Shown here: one piece after another, positions 1 to 5,457 of the stretch
Layout of the letters: the number at the start of each line of letters is the position of its first letter
Position numbering within the stretch: position 1 is the stretch's first letter
DNA from: an uncultured Prevotella sp.
GTDB lineage: Bacteria > Bacteroidota > Bacteroidia > Bacteroidales > Bacteroidaceae
Direction of reading: 5' to 3'
Assembly (NCBI GenBank): GCA_900553285.1
Contig: USCX01000085.1
Span: 1 to 5,457 of the forward strand
DNA length: 5,457 nt
Position numbers and translations under genes: made by a program
Notes under the pieces: model-generated
The model's database searches: none
The model's input: only the letters and a program-made list of their open reading frames with translations
Told to the model about the DNA's origin: nothing

Positions 1-64
1 GGCGGCGTGGCGGCCCCATCCGTTAAAGTAATCTGCGGCGTGCGGCCATGTCCCTGATAATCGC

Positions 65-72
65 TATCTTTG
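65..72 (+). promoter_or_regulatory. Putative Bacteroidota -7 promoter element for glyQS
   Basis: TATCTTTG matches the Bacteroidota primary sigma factor -7 consensus TAnnTTTG exactly. It would place the transcription start near 77-81 and give a leader of about 40 bases before the glyQS ATG. No convincing -33 element (TTG or TTTG) is seen about 19-21 bases upstream, where the sequence is GC-rich, so the call rests on one half of the promoter and on position. The motif overlaps the left arm of the palindrome at 69-83. Confidence 0.45.
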
Positions 73-83
73 CCGTCGGCAAA
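69..83. repeat. 15-bp odd palindrome at the presumed glyQS start site
   Basis: TTTGCCG and CGGCAAA form a perfect inverted repeat of 7 bp arms around a single T at position 76. It overlaps the last bases of the -7-like motif and the expected transcription start. It could be a small operator. As RNA, a hairpin would need to open the central CG pair to leave a three-base loop. It is not a + strand terminator, because A residues rather than T residues follow it. Chance occurrence cannot be excluded. Confidence 0.4.
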
Positions 84-118
84 AAATCATCATCTATTAC
101 GCATAAAAAGAAAGAAGC

Positions 119-1660
119 ATGGCTCAAGAAGATGTGTTCAAGAAAATCGTTTCCCACTGCAAGGAATACGGCTTCGTCTTTCCCAGTAGCGACATCTACG
201 ACGGGCTCGCTGCCGTTTACGACTACGGTCAGAACGGCGTGGAGCTGAAAAACAATATCAAGCAGTACTGGTGGCAGAGCATGGTGCTGCTGCACGACAA
301 CATCGTCGGGCTGGACAGCGCCATCTTTATGCACCCGACCATCTGGAAGGCCTCGGGGCATGTCGACGCCTTCAACGACCCGCTCATTGACAACCGCGAC
401 AGCAAGAAACGCTATCGCGCTGACGTGCTCATCGAAGACCAGATTGCCAAATACGAGGAGAAAATCGAGAAGGAAGTGGCCAAGGCGGCCAAACGCTTCG
501 GCGAGGCTTTCGACGAAGCCAAGTTCCGCGCCACAAATCCCCGCGTGCTCGAACATCAGGCCAAGCGCGACGCCCTGCATGAGCGGTACACGAAAGCGAT
601 GAACAACATGGATCTGGCCGAGCTGAAACAGATCATACTCGACGAAGAGATCGTATGCCCCATCAGCGGCACGCGCAACTGGACCGACGTGCGGCAGTTC
701 AACCTCATGTTCAAGACGGAAGTCGGCTCAACGGCCGACGGCGCCTCGACCATTTACCTGCGTCCGGAAACGGCGCAGGGCATCTTCGTGAACTACCTTA
801 ACGTGCAGAAGACGGGCCGCATGAAGATTCCCTTCGGCATCGCTCAGATCGGCAAGGCTTTCCGCAACGAGATTGTGGCCCGGCAGTTCATTTTCCGTAT
901 GCGCGAGTTCGAACAGATGGAGATGCAGTTCTTTGTCAAGCCGGGCACCGAAATGGAGTGGTTCCGCCGCTGGAAAGAGCTGCGCATGAAGTGGCACCAG
1001 GCTTTGGGCTTCGGCGCGGAGAACTACCGCTTTCACGACCACGAGAAGCTGGCACACTATGCCAACGCGGCCTGCGACATCGAGTTCCGCATGCCCTTTG
1101 GTTTCAAAGAGGTGGAAGGCATTCACAGCCGCACCGACTTCGACCTGAAACAGCACGAGAAGTTCTCCGGCCGCTCCATCAAGTATTTCGACCCCGAAAC
1201 CAACGAGAGCTATACGCCTTATGACATCGAGACGAGTATCGGTGTGGACCGCATGTTCCTTTCCGTCATGTGCCACTCCTACGCCGAGGAGAAGCTCGAG
1301 AACGGCGAGACGCGCGTTGTGCTGCGCCTGCCGGCCGCGTTGGCGCCGGTGAAGCTGGCTGTCCTGCCTCTCGTGAAGAAAGACGGCCTTCCCGAAAAGG
1401 CCCGCGAAATCATGAACGATCTCCGCTTCCACTTCAACTGCAAATACGACGAGAAGGATTCCATCGGCAAGCGCTACCGCCGTCAGGACGCCATCGGTAC
1501 GCCATACTGCATCACCGTGGACCACGACACGCCCAACGACGGTTGTGTCACCCTGCGCGACCGCGACACCATGTTGCAGGAACGTGTGCCCGTGGACAAG
1601 CTCCGCGAGATGCTGGAAGACAAGGTGAGTCTTACGTCGCTCCTCAAAAAACTGTGTTAA
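119..1660 (+). CDS. glyQS: Glycyl-tRNA synthetase, single-chain (alpha2) class II type
   Basis: Cytoplasmic enzyme that activates glycine with ATP and attaches it to tRNA-Gly for translation. The 513-residue product is the homodimeric, eukaryote-like form, not the alpha2beta2 GlyQ/GlyS form. Visible class II features are the motif 1 region with SGH (79-81), LRPETAQGIF (214-223), motif 2 beginning FRNE (248-251) and running to about 270, the glycine-pocket segment around GIHSRTD (334-340), and motif 3 with ET-S-GVDR (371-378). The anticodon-binding domain runs from about 405 to 500 and includes the GKRYRRQDAIG block (450-460). A charged, helix-rich insertion occupies about 95-175. The start is fixed by an in-frame TAA at 104-106; the upstream A-rich stretch (AAAAAGAAAGAAG) replaces a classical Shine-Dalgarno. 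The gene is intact, with no frameshift seen. An FKBP lipoprotein gene follows after 10 bases and is probably cotranscribed. Confidence 0.97.
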   Translation: MAQEDVFKKIVSHCKEYGFVFPSSDIYDGLAAVYDYGQNGVELKNNIKQYWWQSMVLLHDNIVGLDSAIFMHPTIWKASGHVDAFNDPLIDNRDSKKRYRADVLIEDQIAKYEEKIEKEVAKAAKRFGEAFDEAKFRATNPRVLEHQAKRDALHERYTKAMNNMDLAELKQIILDEEIVCPISGTRNWTDVRQFNLMFKTEVGSTADGASTIYLRPETAQGIFVNYLNVQKTGRMKIPFGIAQIGKAFRNEIVARQFIFRMREFEQMEMQFFVKPGTEMEWFRRWKELRMKWHQALGFGAENYRFHDHEKLAHYANAACDIEFRMPFGFKEVEGIHSRTDFDLKQHEKFSGRSIKYFDPETNESYTPYDIETSIGVDRMFLSVMCHSYAEEKLENGETRVVLRLPAALAPVKLAVLPLVKKDGLPEKAREIMNDLRFHFNCKYDEKDSIGKRYRRQDAIGTPYCITVDHDTPNDGCVTLRDRDTMLQERVPVDKLREMLEDKVSLTSLLKKLC

Positions 1661-1670
1661 GCCCTGACAG

Positions 1671-2363
1671 ATGAAACGAATAATCAGACTGTTCCTCCTG
1701 ATGCTCGTGGCGCTGCCGCTCTTCACGGCGTGCGACGACACGGAAGAAGCGGACGCCCAGTGGGTCGGGTGGAAAGAACGGAACGAGGCCTATTTTGCCG
1801 AGAAGATGCAGACGGCCCGTCAGGCCATTGCCCAGGCGCAGGCCACGTATGGGGCCGACTGGGAGGCTCATTGCGACTGGCGCATTTATAAGGACCTCTC
1901 GCTCGATGCCTCGCAGCCCGGCGAGGCGGCCGACTCCGTTTGCGTGCAAATCGTCAACCGCGGGACCGGAAGCGGATGTCCGATCTATACGGACTCAATC
2001 CGTGTGAACTATCGCGGCACGCTTATACCTAACGCCTTGGCCGACACCGAGGTTTATCGCAAGGGCTATGTCTTTTCCTACACGGGGCTCACGGGAGACT
2101 ATGAGGACGTGTTCAACCCGGAGACGGCCCACCCCGTGATGATGTATGTCGGCGGCCTGACGTTGGGGCTGTGCACGGCGGTGCAGTACATGCACATCGG
2201 CGATCTCTGGCGCGTTTACGTGCCGTATGAGCTCGGCTTCGGCGAGGCGGACCGCAACGCCATACCGGGGTGGTCGACGCTGGTGTTCGAAATAGAGCTG
2301 AAAGCGTATTACCGGGCGGGCACCGTCCCGCCGGCGTGGCGCTCGGTGTCTGCCGACAGATAG
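1671..2363 (+). CDS. FKBP-type peptidyl-prolyl isomerase lipoprotein
   Basis: Probable envelope lipoprotein of 230 residues with one C-terminal FKBP domain, a fold that isomerises Xaa-Pro bonds and assists protein folding. The N-terminus is a lipoprotein signal: KR at 2-3, a hydrophobic core at 7-18, and the lipobox FTAC with lipidated Cys21. The acidic run DDTEEAD follows, resembling the Bacteroidota surface-export signal, so outer-face display is possible. Residues 31-85 form a polar linker. The FKBP domain covers about 90-213: VNYRG (112-116), YMHIGD (173-178), PYELGFG (185-191) and AIP-WSTLVFEIEL (197-210). Several pocket positions depart from FKBP12: the floor Trp is Leu167, Tyr82 is Phe190, and Asp37 appears to be Asn149. 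Catalysis may therefore be weak. The ATG lies 10 bases after the glyQS stop without a clear ribosome-binding site, which suggests cotranscription. The family assignment is firm; the substrate is unknown. Confidence 0.9.
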   Translation: MKRIIRLFLLMLVALPLFTACDDTEEADAQWVGWKERNEAYFAEKMQTARQAIAQAQATYGADWEAHCDWRIYKDLSLDASQPGEAADSVCVQIVNRGTGSGCPIYTDSIRVNYRGTLIPNALADTEVYRKGYVFSYTGLTGDYEDVFNPETAHPVMMYVGGLTLGLCTAVQYMHIGDLWRVYVPYELGFGEADRNAIPGWSTLVFEIELKAYYRAGTVPPAWRSVSADR

Positions 2364-2379
2364 TGAAGGAACAGTCTGA

Positions 2380-2458
2380 GACGGAGAAAGGAACGTCCGG
2401 CAGCGAACTCATCTGAGGGAAAACGCTGCCGGACGTTTGTATGAACGGGCTCTCCGTC
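2380..2458. repeat. Outer 8-bp inverted repeat enclosing the terminator stem
   Basis: GACGGAGA (2380-2387) and TCTCCGTC (2451-2458) are perfect reverse complements lying outside the 14-bp stem. In RNA from either strand they could close a larger two-tier structure, with internal loops of four bases (or three after a G-U pair) on the left and about a dozen on the right. This may be part of the termination or 3'-end structure. A match of this length within 80 bases could also be coincidental. Confidence 0.4.
2391..2438. terminator. Strong stem-loop, probable bidirectional terminator
   Basis: AACGTCCGGCAGCG (2392-2405) and CGCTGCCGGACGTT (2424-2437) are perfect reverse complements, a 14-bp stem that a G-U pair (2391/2438) can extend. 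The 18-base loop can fold further through CTC/GAG (2408-2410 with 2415-2417). On the + strand the stem begins 28 bases after the FKBP stop and is followed by TTTGT, a weak U tail. On the - strand it is followed by CCTTTCTCC, also weak. Position between convergent genes and stem strength argue for termination of both units. The short U tracts leave open an alternative role such as 3'-end protection. Confidence 0.75.
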
Positions 2459-2462
2459 CTTG

Positions 2463-2475
2463 CCGCCCAAGGCGG
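2463..2475 (-). terminator. Small GC hairpin just after the ppx stop
   Basis: CCGCC (2463-2467) and GGCGG (2471-2475) can pair across a three-base loop. Read on the - strand, the hairpin starts four bases after the ppx TGA (2482-2480). No T tract follows on the - strand, so alone it is a poor intrinsic terminator. It may act as a 3' structure together with the larger stem further downstream. Confidence 0.3.
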
Positions 2476-2479
2476 GTGG

Positions 2480-3373
2480 TCAGCCGGGGAAGTCCGCTTT
2501 GTAAAGCGTGTCGATGATGCCGTCGCAAAGGCCTATGACCGGCACGTTGATGTCGACGGCGCGCACGGCCGCTGCCACCGTGAGGAAAATCTCTGCGGCC
2601 GGAACGATGACATCGGCGCGGTCTGTTTTCAGCTTGAACTCTTTTATTCTCTCTTCGGGCGTGAGGGGCTTGAGCGCGGTGTAAAGTCCGCGCAGCTCTT
2701 CGAGGGTCAGGATGCGCTTCTTCTCTTTCTTTCCAGTCAGGCGGTATAGTTTGTTGATATTGCCGCCCGAACCGATGATGTGCACGTCGGAGTAGGACGC
2801 GGCCAGTTCTGAAAGTTCGTCGCGCATACGCTGCCAGGCCGCCTCGCTGACCCCGCCGTTCAGGATGCGGATGGAGCCGATGTTGTAGGAGCGGGAGCAG
2901 ACCAGCTCGCCGTTCGTGAGAAAATTGATTTCCGTGCTGCCGCCCCCGACGTCGACATACACATAATTGCCTTCCCGGTCTTCGAGTTGCTCCACGTGGT
3001 TGTTATACACGATGCGGGCCTCCTCCTCGCCGGGAATGATTTCGATTTGTATGCCGGTGTCTTTGAGGATGCTCTCGATGAGCTTGGGCCCGTTGGCGGC
3101 GTCGCGCATGGCCGAAGTGGCGCAGGCCCGGTAGCGGTCGACGTCGTAAATCTTCATGAGCTGGCGGTAGGCCTTCATGAGGCGCTCCATCTTCTTTGCT
3201 TTGGCGTCTGAAACGCGTCCCTCGCGGAACACGTCGAAACCCAGGCGCAGCGGAACGCGTAAGAACAGTTGTTTCGTGAATACCGGCGTCACGCCGTCAG
3301 TCTCTACCTTTTTGATGAGCAGGCGGGCCGCGTTGGAGCCGATGTCGATGGCTGCATAATTGACGGTTTTCAT
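2480..3373 (-). CDS. ppx: Ppx/GppA family exopolyphosphatase, short form
   Basis: Predicted to release phosphate from the ends of inorganic polyphosphate; some family members also hydrolyse pppGpp to ppGpp. The 297-residue protein has the two actin-like (ASKHA) domains. Visible motifs are the first phosphate loop AIDIGSNAARLL (8-19), ACATSAMRDAAN (83-94), GEEEAR (115-120) containing the expected catalytic glutamate, the second phosphate loop DVGGGSTE (141-148), GSGGNINKL (201-209), RADVIVPAAEI (252-262) and GLCDGIID (281-288). It lacks the C-terminal HD-like extension of E. coli PPX (about 513 residues) and so belongs to the roughly 300-residue class. Its ATG overlaps the ppk TGA (ATGA, 3373-3370), with purine-rich AGAAAGA before it, so it is probably translated in coupling with ppk. 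The partner gene favours polyphosphate over pppGpp as main substrate; that choice is inference. Confidence 0.93.
   Translation of the reverse strand: MKTVNYAAIDIGSNAARLLIKKVETDGVTPVFTKQLFLRVPLRLGFDVFREGRVSDAKAKKMERLMKAYRQLMKIYDVDRYRACATSAMRDAANGPKLIESILKDTGIQIEIIPGEEEARIVYNNHVEQLEDREGNYVYVDVGGGSTEINFLTNGELVCSRSYNIGSIRILNGGVSEAAWQRMRDELSELAASYSDVHIIGSGGNINKLYRLTGKKEKKRILTLEELRGLYTALKPLTPEERIKEFKLKTDRADVIVPAAEIFLTVAAAVRAVDINVPVIGLCDGIIDTLYKADFPG
3370..3373 (-). other. ATGA stop-start overlap between ppk and ppx
   Basis: The TGA of ppk (3372-3370) shares bases with the ATG of ppx (3373-3371). Read on the - strand, the preceding bases are CAGAAAGA, purine-rich but lying within the last ppk codons. 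This arrangement is typical of terminating ribosomes reinitiating on the next gene, and it would tie production of the polyphosphatase to that of the kinase. Confidence 0.85.
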
Positions 3374-5439
3374 TCTTTCTGTTGGGATTCTTCAAGTTCG
3401 AGGTAATGTCTGTAGAGCGCTTCCTGCGAACGGACGGGGGGTTGGCCGGGTCCGGGGCTGAGGGGGAAGTCGTTGCCTTCGCCGTCGACCACGCGGCCTT
3501 GGCTGCTGTCGGCAAGGCCCAGCTCGACGATTTTATGGAGTTCGGCGCGGATGTCGGGGTCGTAGACCGGTGCGACCACCTCCACGCGGTAGTCGAGATT
3601 GCGGGGCATCCAGTCGGCCGAACCGATAAAGCATTGCTCCTGTCCGCCGCCGGTGAAGATGAAGATGCGGGAGTGTTCGAGGAAGCGGTCGATGATGCCC
3701 ACCACTTTCAGGCGGCCTCCGAGTTGCGGCTGGCCGGGCACGAGCGAGCAGTTGCCCCTCACGAGCAGGTCGACCGGAACGCCGCTGCTGGCGGCTTCGT
3801 AAATCTTGTCGACCATGATGGGGTCTGTGATGTGGTTCACTTTCATCTTGATGCCGGACGGCAGGCCCGCGCGGTGGTTCTTTATCTCTGCGTCGATGAG
3901 GCGCAGGAAGCGCTTTTTCATCTCGTTGGGCGAGACGAGCAGCTCGCGGAATTTGATGGGGGAGTAGGGGCGTTCGATGAAGTGGAAGACGCGGTCGACG
4001 TCCTGCGTGATGGCCCGGTTGGCCGTCATGAGCAGGCAGTCTGTGTACACGCGGGCATTGCCTTCGTGAAAGTTGCCCGTGCTGATGCAGGCGATGTCTG
4101 TGCCGTTCTTAAAGCCGATGTGCGTGATTTTCGAGTGCACTTTGAGTCCCTCGACGCCGAAGATGACGTGGATGCCGGCGTCCTGCATGCGTTTGCTCCA
4201 ATTGATGTTCGACGCCTCGTCGAAGCGGGCGAGCAGTTCGATGACGACAGTCACCTTCTTGCCGTTGCGCGCGGCGGTGATGAGGGCTTTGACGACTTTG
4301 GAGTCCTTGGCCAGGCGGTAGAGCGTTGTCTTGACGGACTTGACCGCCGGGTTGATGGCCGCTTCCCCGAGCAGGCGGATGTAGGAGTCGAAGCTGTGGT
4401 AAGGCACATGGAGGAAGCGGTCTTTCTGGCGGATGAGGTCGAAAAGACTTTCCTGGCCCGAGAGCCGGCGGCGCAGGATGGCGGGCCAGGCGGCGTACTT
4501 CAAGTCCTTGCGGCCGCAGTCCGGAAAGTTCATGAGGTCGCGGTGGTTCTGGTATTTCCCGCCGGCGAGGGCCGTGTCGAGGCGTTCGTTGTCGAGCTTG
4601 TTCATGACGCGGCGCAGCATGCCCTGGGGCATGGCCCCGTCGTAGATGAGGCGGAGCGGGAGGCCGAGCCGGCGGCTCTTGACGCCCTTCGATATTTTTT
4701 GGAGCAGGCCGTTGCGCAGGTCGTTGTCGATTTCCATCTCCGCGTCTTTGGTGAACTTGAAGCTGTAAGCCTCGAAGCGGTCGAAGTGGAGGCCCGGGAA
4801 AAGCAGGGGAAGGCAGCAGCGCACCACGTCGTCGAGATACATCAGGTAGCTGCGGCCCTCGCGGTCCGGAAGGCGCACGAAGCGGCCCACGCGGCTGACG
4901 GGGAGCGGGAGGACGGCGTAATAGTTGCGTTTGACGCCATCGCGGTTCAGCTTCACGGCTAGGTAGATGCAGTCGTCGGCCTCGTCGTCGAACCGCTTGA
5001 TGTGGTCGAGCCAGATGGGGGCCAGATGCCCGTTGAGCTCGCGGCGGAAGAAGTCGTGGACAAAGGCCCGCTGCGCGTCGTCTATCTCCGTCTCGTCGAC
5101 CAGGCAGATGCCCTCGCGGCGCAGGCCTTCGGTCACGCGGGTCACGGTCTCCTGATATTCTTTCGAGTAGGCGTTGTTGAGTTTGTTAATCTTCTTGAGC
5201 AGCGCGCGGGCCTCCTTGTATTCGTTGCGGGCGTTCTTGTCGTCGTATTCGGCGATGCGGCTGATGCTCGCCACCCGGACGCGGAAAAACTCGTCGAGGT
5301 TGTTGGAGTAGATGCCAAGGAAGGAAAGGCGTTCGAGCAGGGGGACGTTCTCTTTCTGGGCCTCGCGGAGGATGCGGTGGTTGAAGTACATCCAGCTCAC
5401 GTCGCGGTGAAGATAGCTGAATTCAACTTGCAAATGCAA
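3370..5439 (-). CDS. ppk: Polyphosphate kinase (PPK1)
   Basis: Reversibly transfers the gamma-phosphate of ATP onto inorganic polyphosphate. The 689-residue length matches E. coli PPK (688). The N domain opens with HRDVSWMYFN (11-20) and SNNLDEFF (45-52); an H domain follows to about 315. The C1 and C2 phospholipase-D-like domains carry Arg375 in TTLYRLAKDS, Arg405 in LLARFDE, the phospho-accepting His435 in GLKVHSK, STGNFHEGNARVYTD (453-467), and the C2 histidine His589 in DRFLEHSR. Oddity: Cys451 stands where E. coli has His454. A Gly/Pro-rich stretch (about 642-670) precedes a charged C-terminal tail. The given start is a TTG with no clear ribosome-binding site. The frame stays open through six more codons to the window edge, so the true start may lie outside. 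Met17 is too late because it would remove part of a conserved N-domain motif. It is followed by ppx with a 4-base overlap. Confidence 0.95.
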   Translation of the reverse strand: MHLQVEFSYLHRDVSWMYFNHRILREAQKENVPLLERLSFLGIYSNNLDEFFRVRVASISRIAEYDDKNARNEYKEARALLKKINKLNNAYSKEYQETVTRVTEGLRREGICLVDETEIDDAQRAFVHDFFRRELNGHLAPIWLDHIKRFDDEADDCIYLAVKLNRDGVKRNYYAVLPLPVSRVGRFVRLPDREGRSYLMYLDDVVRCCLPLLFPGLHFDRFEAYSFKFTKDAEMEIDNDLRNGLLQKISKGVKSRRLGLPLRLIYDGAMPQGMLRRVMNKLDNERLDTALAGGKYQNHRDLMNFPDCGRKDLKYAAWPAILRRRLSGQESLFDLIRQKDRFLHVPYHSFDSYIRLLGEAAINPAVKSVKTTLYRLAKDSKVVKALITAARNGKKVTVVIELLARFDEASNINWSKRMQDAGIHVIFGVEGLKVHSKITHIGFKNGTDIACISTGNFHEGNARVYTDCLLMTANRAITQDVDRVFHFIERPYSPIKFRELLVSPNEMKKRFLRLIDAEIKNHRAGLPSGIKMKVNHITDPIMVDKIYEAASSGVPVDLLVRGNCSLVPGQPQLGGRLKVVGIIDRFLEHSRIFIFTGGGQEQCFIGSADWMPRNLDYRVEVVAPVYDPDIRAELHKIVELGLADSSQGRVVDGEGNDFPLSPGPGQPPVRSQEALYRHYLELEESQQKE

Positions 5440-5457
5440 CAGAATTCTGATTAATAA

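Larger units (their letters stand above)
1..118. other. Left-edge non-coding stretch and glyQS leader
   Basis: No gene can be assigned here. All three + frames stop early (TAA at 24-26, TAA at 27-29, TGA at 55-57), so at most 7 to 18 codons of an upstream gene could end in this stretch, and none of the resulting tails is recognisable. The composition changes from GC-rich (1-55) to A-rich (about 81-118), as expected on passing from the end of an upstream region into a Bacteroidota-style 5' leader. The long - strand frame running across here into glyQS is a shadow of that gene. The recognisable elements, a -7-like site and a palindrome, are listed separately. Confidence 0.5.
2364..2479. other. 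Convergent intergenic region
   Basis: This 116-base gap separates the stop of the FKBP gene from the stop of ppx on the opposite strand. It is almost filled by inverted repeats: an outer 8-bp pair, an inner 14-bp pair, and a small GC hairpin at the right end. No gene is supported; the + strand frame starting at 2441 only reads antisense to ppx. Its apparent job is to end transcription from both directions. Confidence 0.75.

Noticed and set aside
69..90. Hairpin at 69-83 as an intrinsic terminator of an upstream gene
   Set aside because: On the + strand it is followed by A residues, not T residues; on the - strand it is followed by GATAGCG. Neither direction has the required U tail.
81..118. 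T-box or other riboswitch controlling glyQS
   Set aside because: The probable leader is only about 40 bases, A-rich and without a stem-rich fold or T-box consensus, which is far too short for a T-box.
23..580. A 185-codon - strand frame running over the glyQS leader and 5' end
   Set aside because: It covers conserved glyQS coding sequence in reverse, has no family resemblance, and would place its end across the glyQS promoter region.
728..1741. A 337-codon - strand open frame antisense to glyQS
   Set aside because: It is a shadow of glyQS caused by codon bias: the product is low in motifs, and the + strand gene is intact and conserved throughout.
2441..2749. A 102-codon + strand frame starting after the terminator stem
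   Set aside because: Nearly all of it is antisense to the conserved C-terminal half of ppx, and its ATG follows directly on the terminator stem with no ribosome-binding site.
3382..4962. A 526-codon + strand open frame antisense to ppk, and a shorter one at 5002-5454
   Set aside because: It lies opposite a full-length, motif-complete PPK. Its Val/Ala/Asp/Glu/His-rich product looks like the reverse reading of GC3-rich codons and has no recognisable domain.
1..5457. A hidden novel system, mobile element or CRISPR array
   Set aside because: About 95% of the window is explained by four intact core genes. No direct-repeat array, transposase, integrase or terminal repeats were seen on either strand.

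Overview
The window looks like ordinary chromosomal core sequence from a GC-rich member of the Bacteroidota, most likely Bacteroidales. Three things support this. The glycyl-tRNA synthetase is the single-chain type that closely resembles Bacteroides versions as I remember them. The only promoter-like motif upstream of it fits the Bacteroidota -7 consensus (TAnnTTTG), followed by an A-rich leader with no strong Shine-Dalgarno. The lipoprotein in the window carries acidic residues directly after the lipobox cysteine, as is common in that phylum. I cannot name a genus from the sequence alone.

Layout: two convergent two-gene units share one intergenic region. On the + strand, after a short leader with a promoter-like site (65-72) and a small palindrome (69-83), come glyQS (119-1660) and, 10 bases later, an FKBP-type peptidyl-prolyl isomerase lipoprotein (1671-2363). 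On the - strand, polyphosphate kinase ppk (5439-3370) is followed by a short Ppx/GppA exopolyphosphatase (3373-2480), joined by an ATGA overlap. The 116-base gap where the units meet (2364-2479) holds a strong 14-bp perfect stem nested in an 8-bp outer inverted repeat. It probably terminates transcription from both sides.

Function: the left unit charges tRNA-Gly and makes an envelope folding or scaffold protein; no mechanistic link between the two is evident. The right unit makes and degrades inorganic polyphosphate, a reserve and stress polymer. Translational coupling of the two opposing enzymes suggests they are produced in a fixed ratio.

I found no mobile element, CRISPR array, RNA gene, toxin-antitoxin pair, phage gene or undescribed system. 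The points most worth a second look are residue-level. PPK has Cys451 where E. coli PPK has His454, although the phosphorylated histidine and other catalytic residues are kept. The FKBP domain lacks the floor tryptophan and other pocket residues. The ppk start codon is unresolved because its frame stays open to the right edge.
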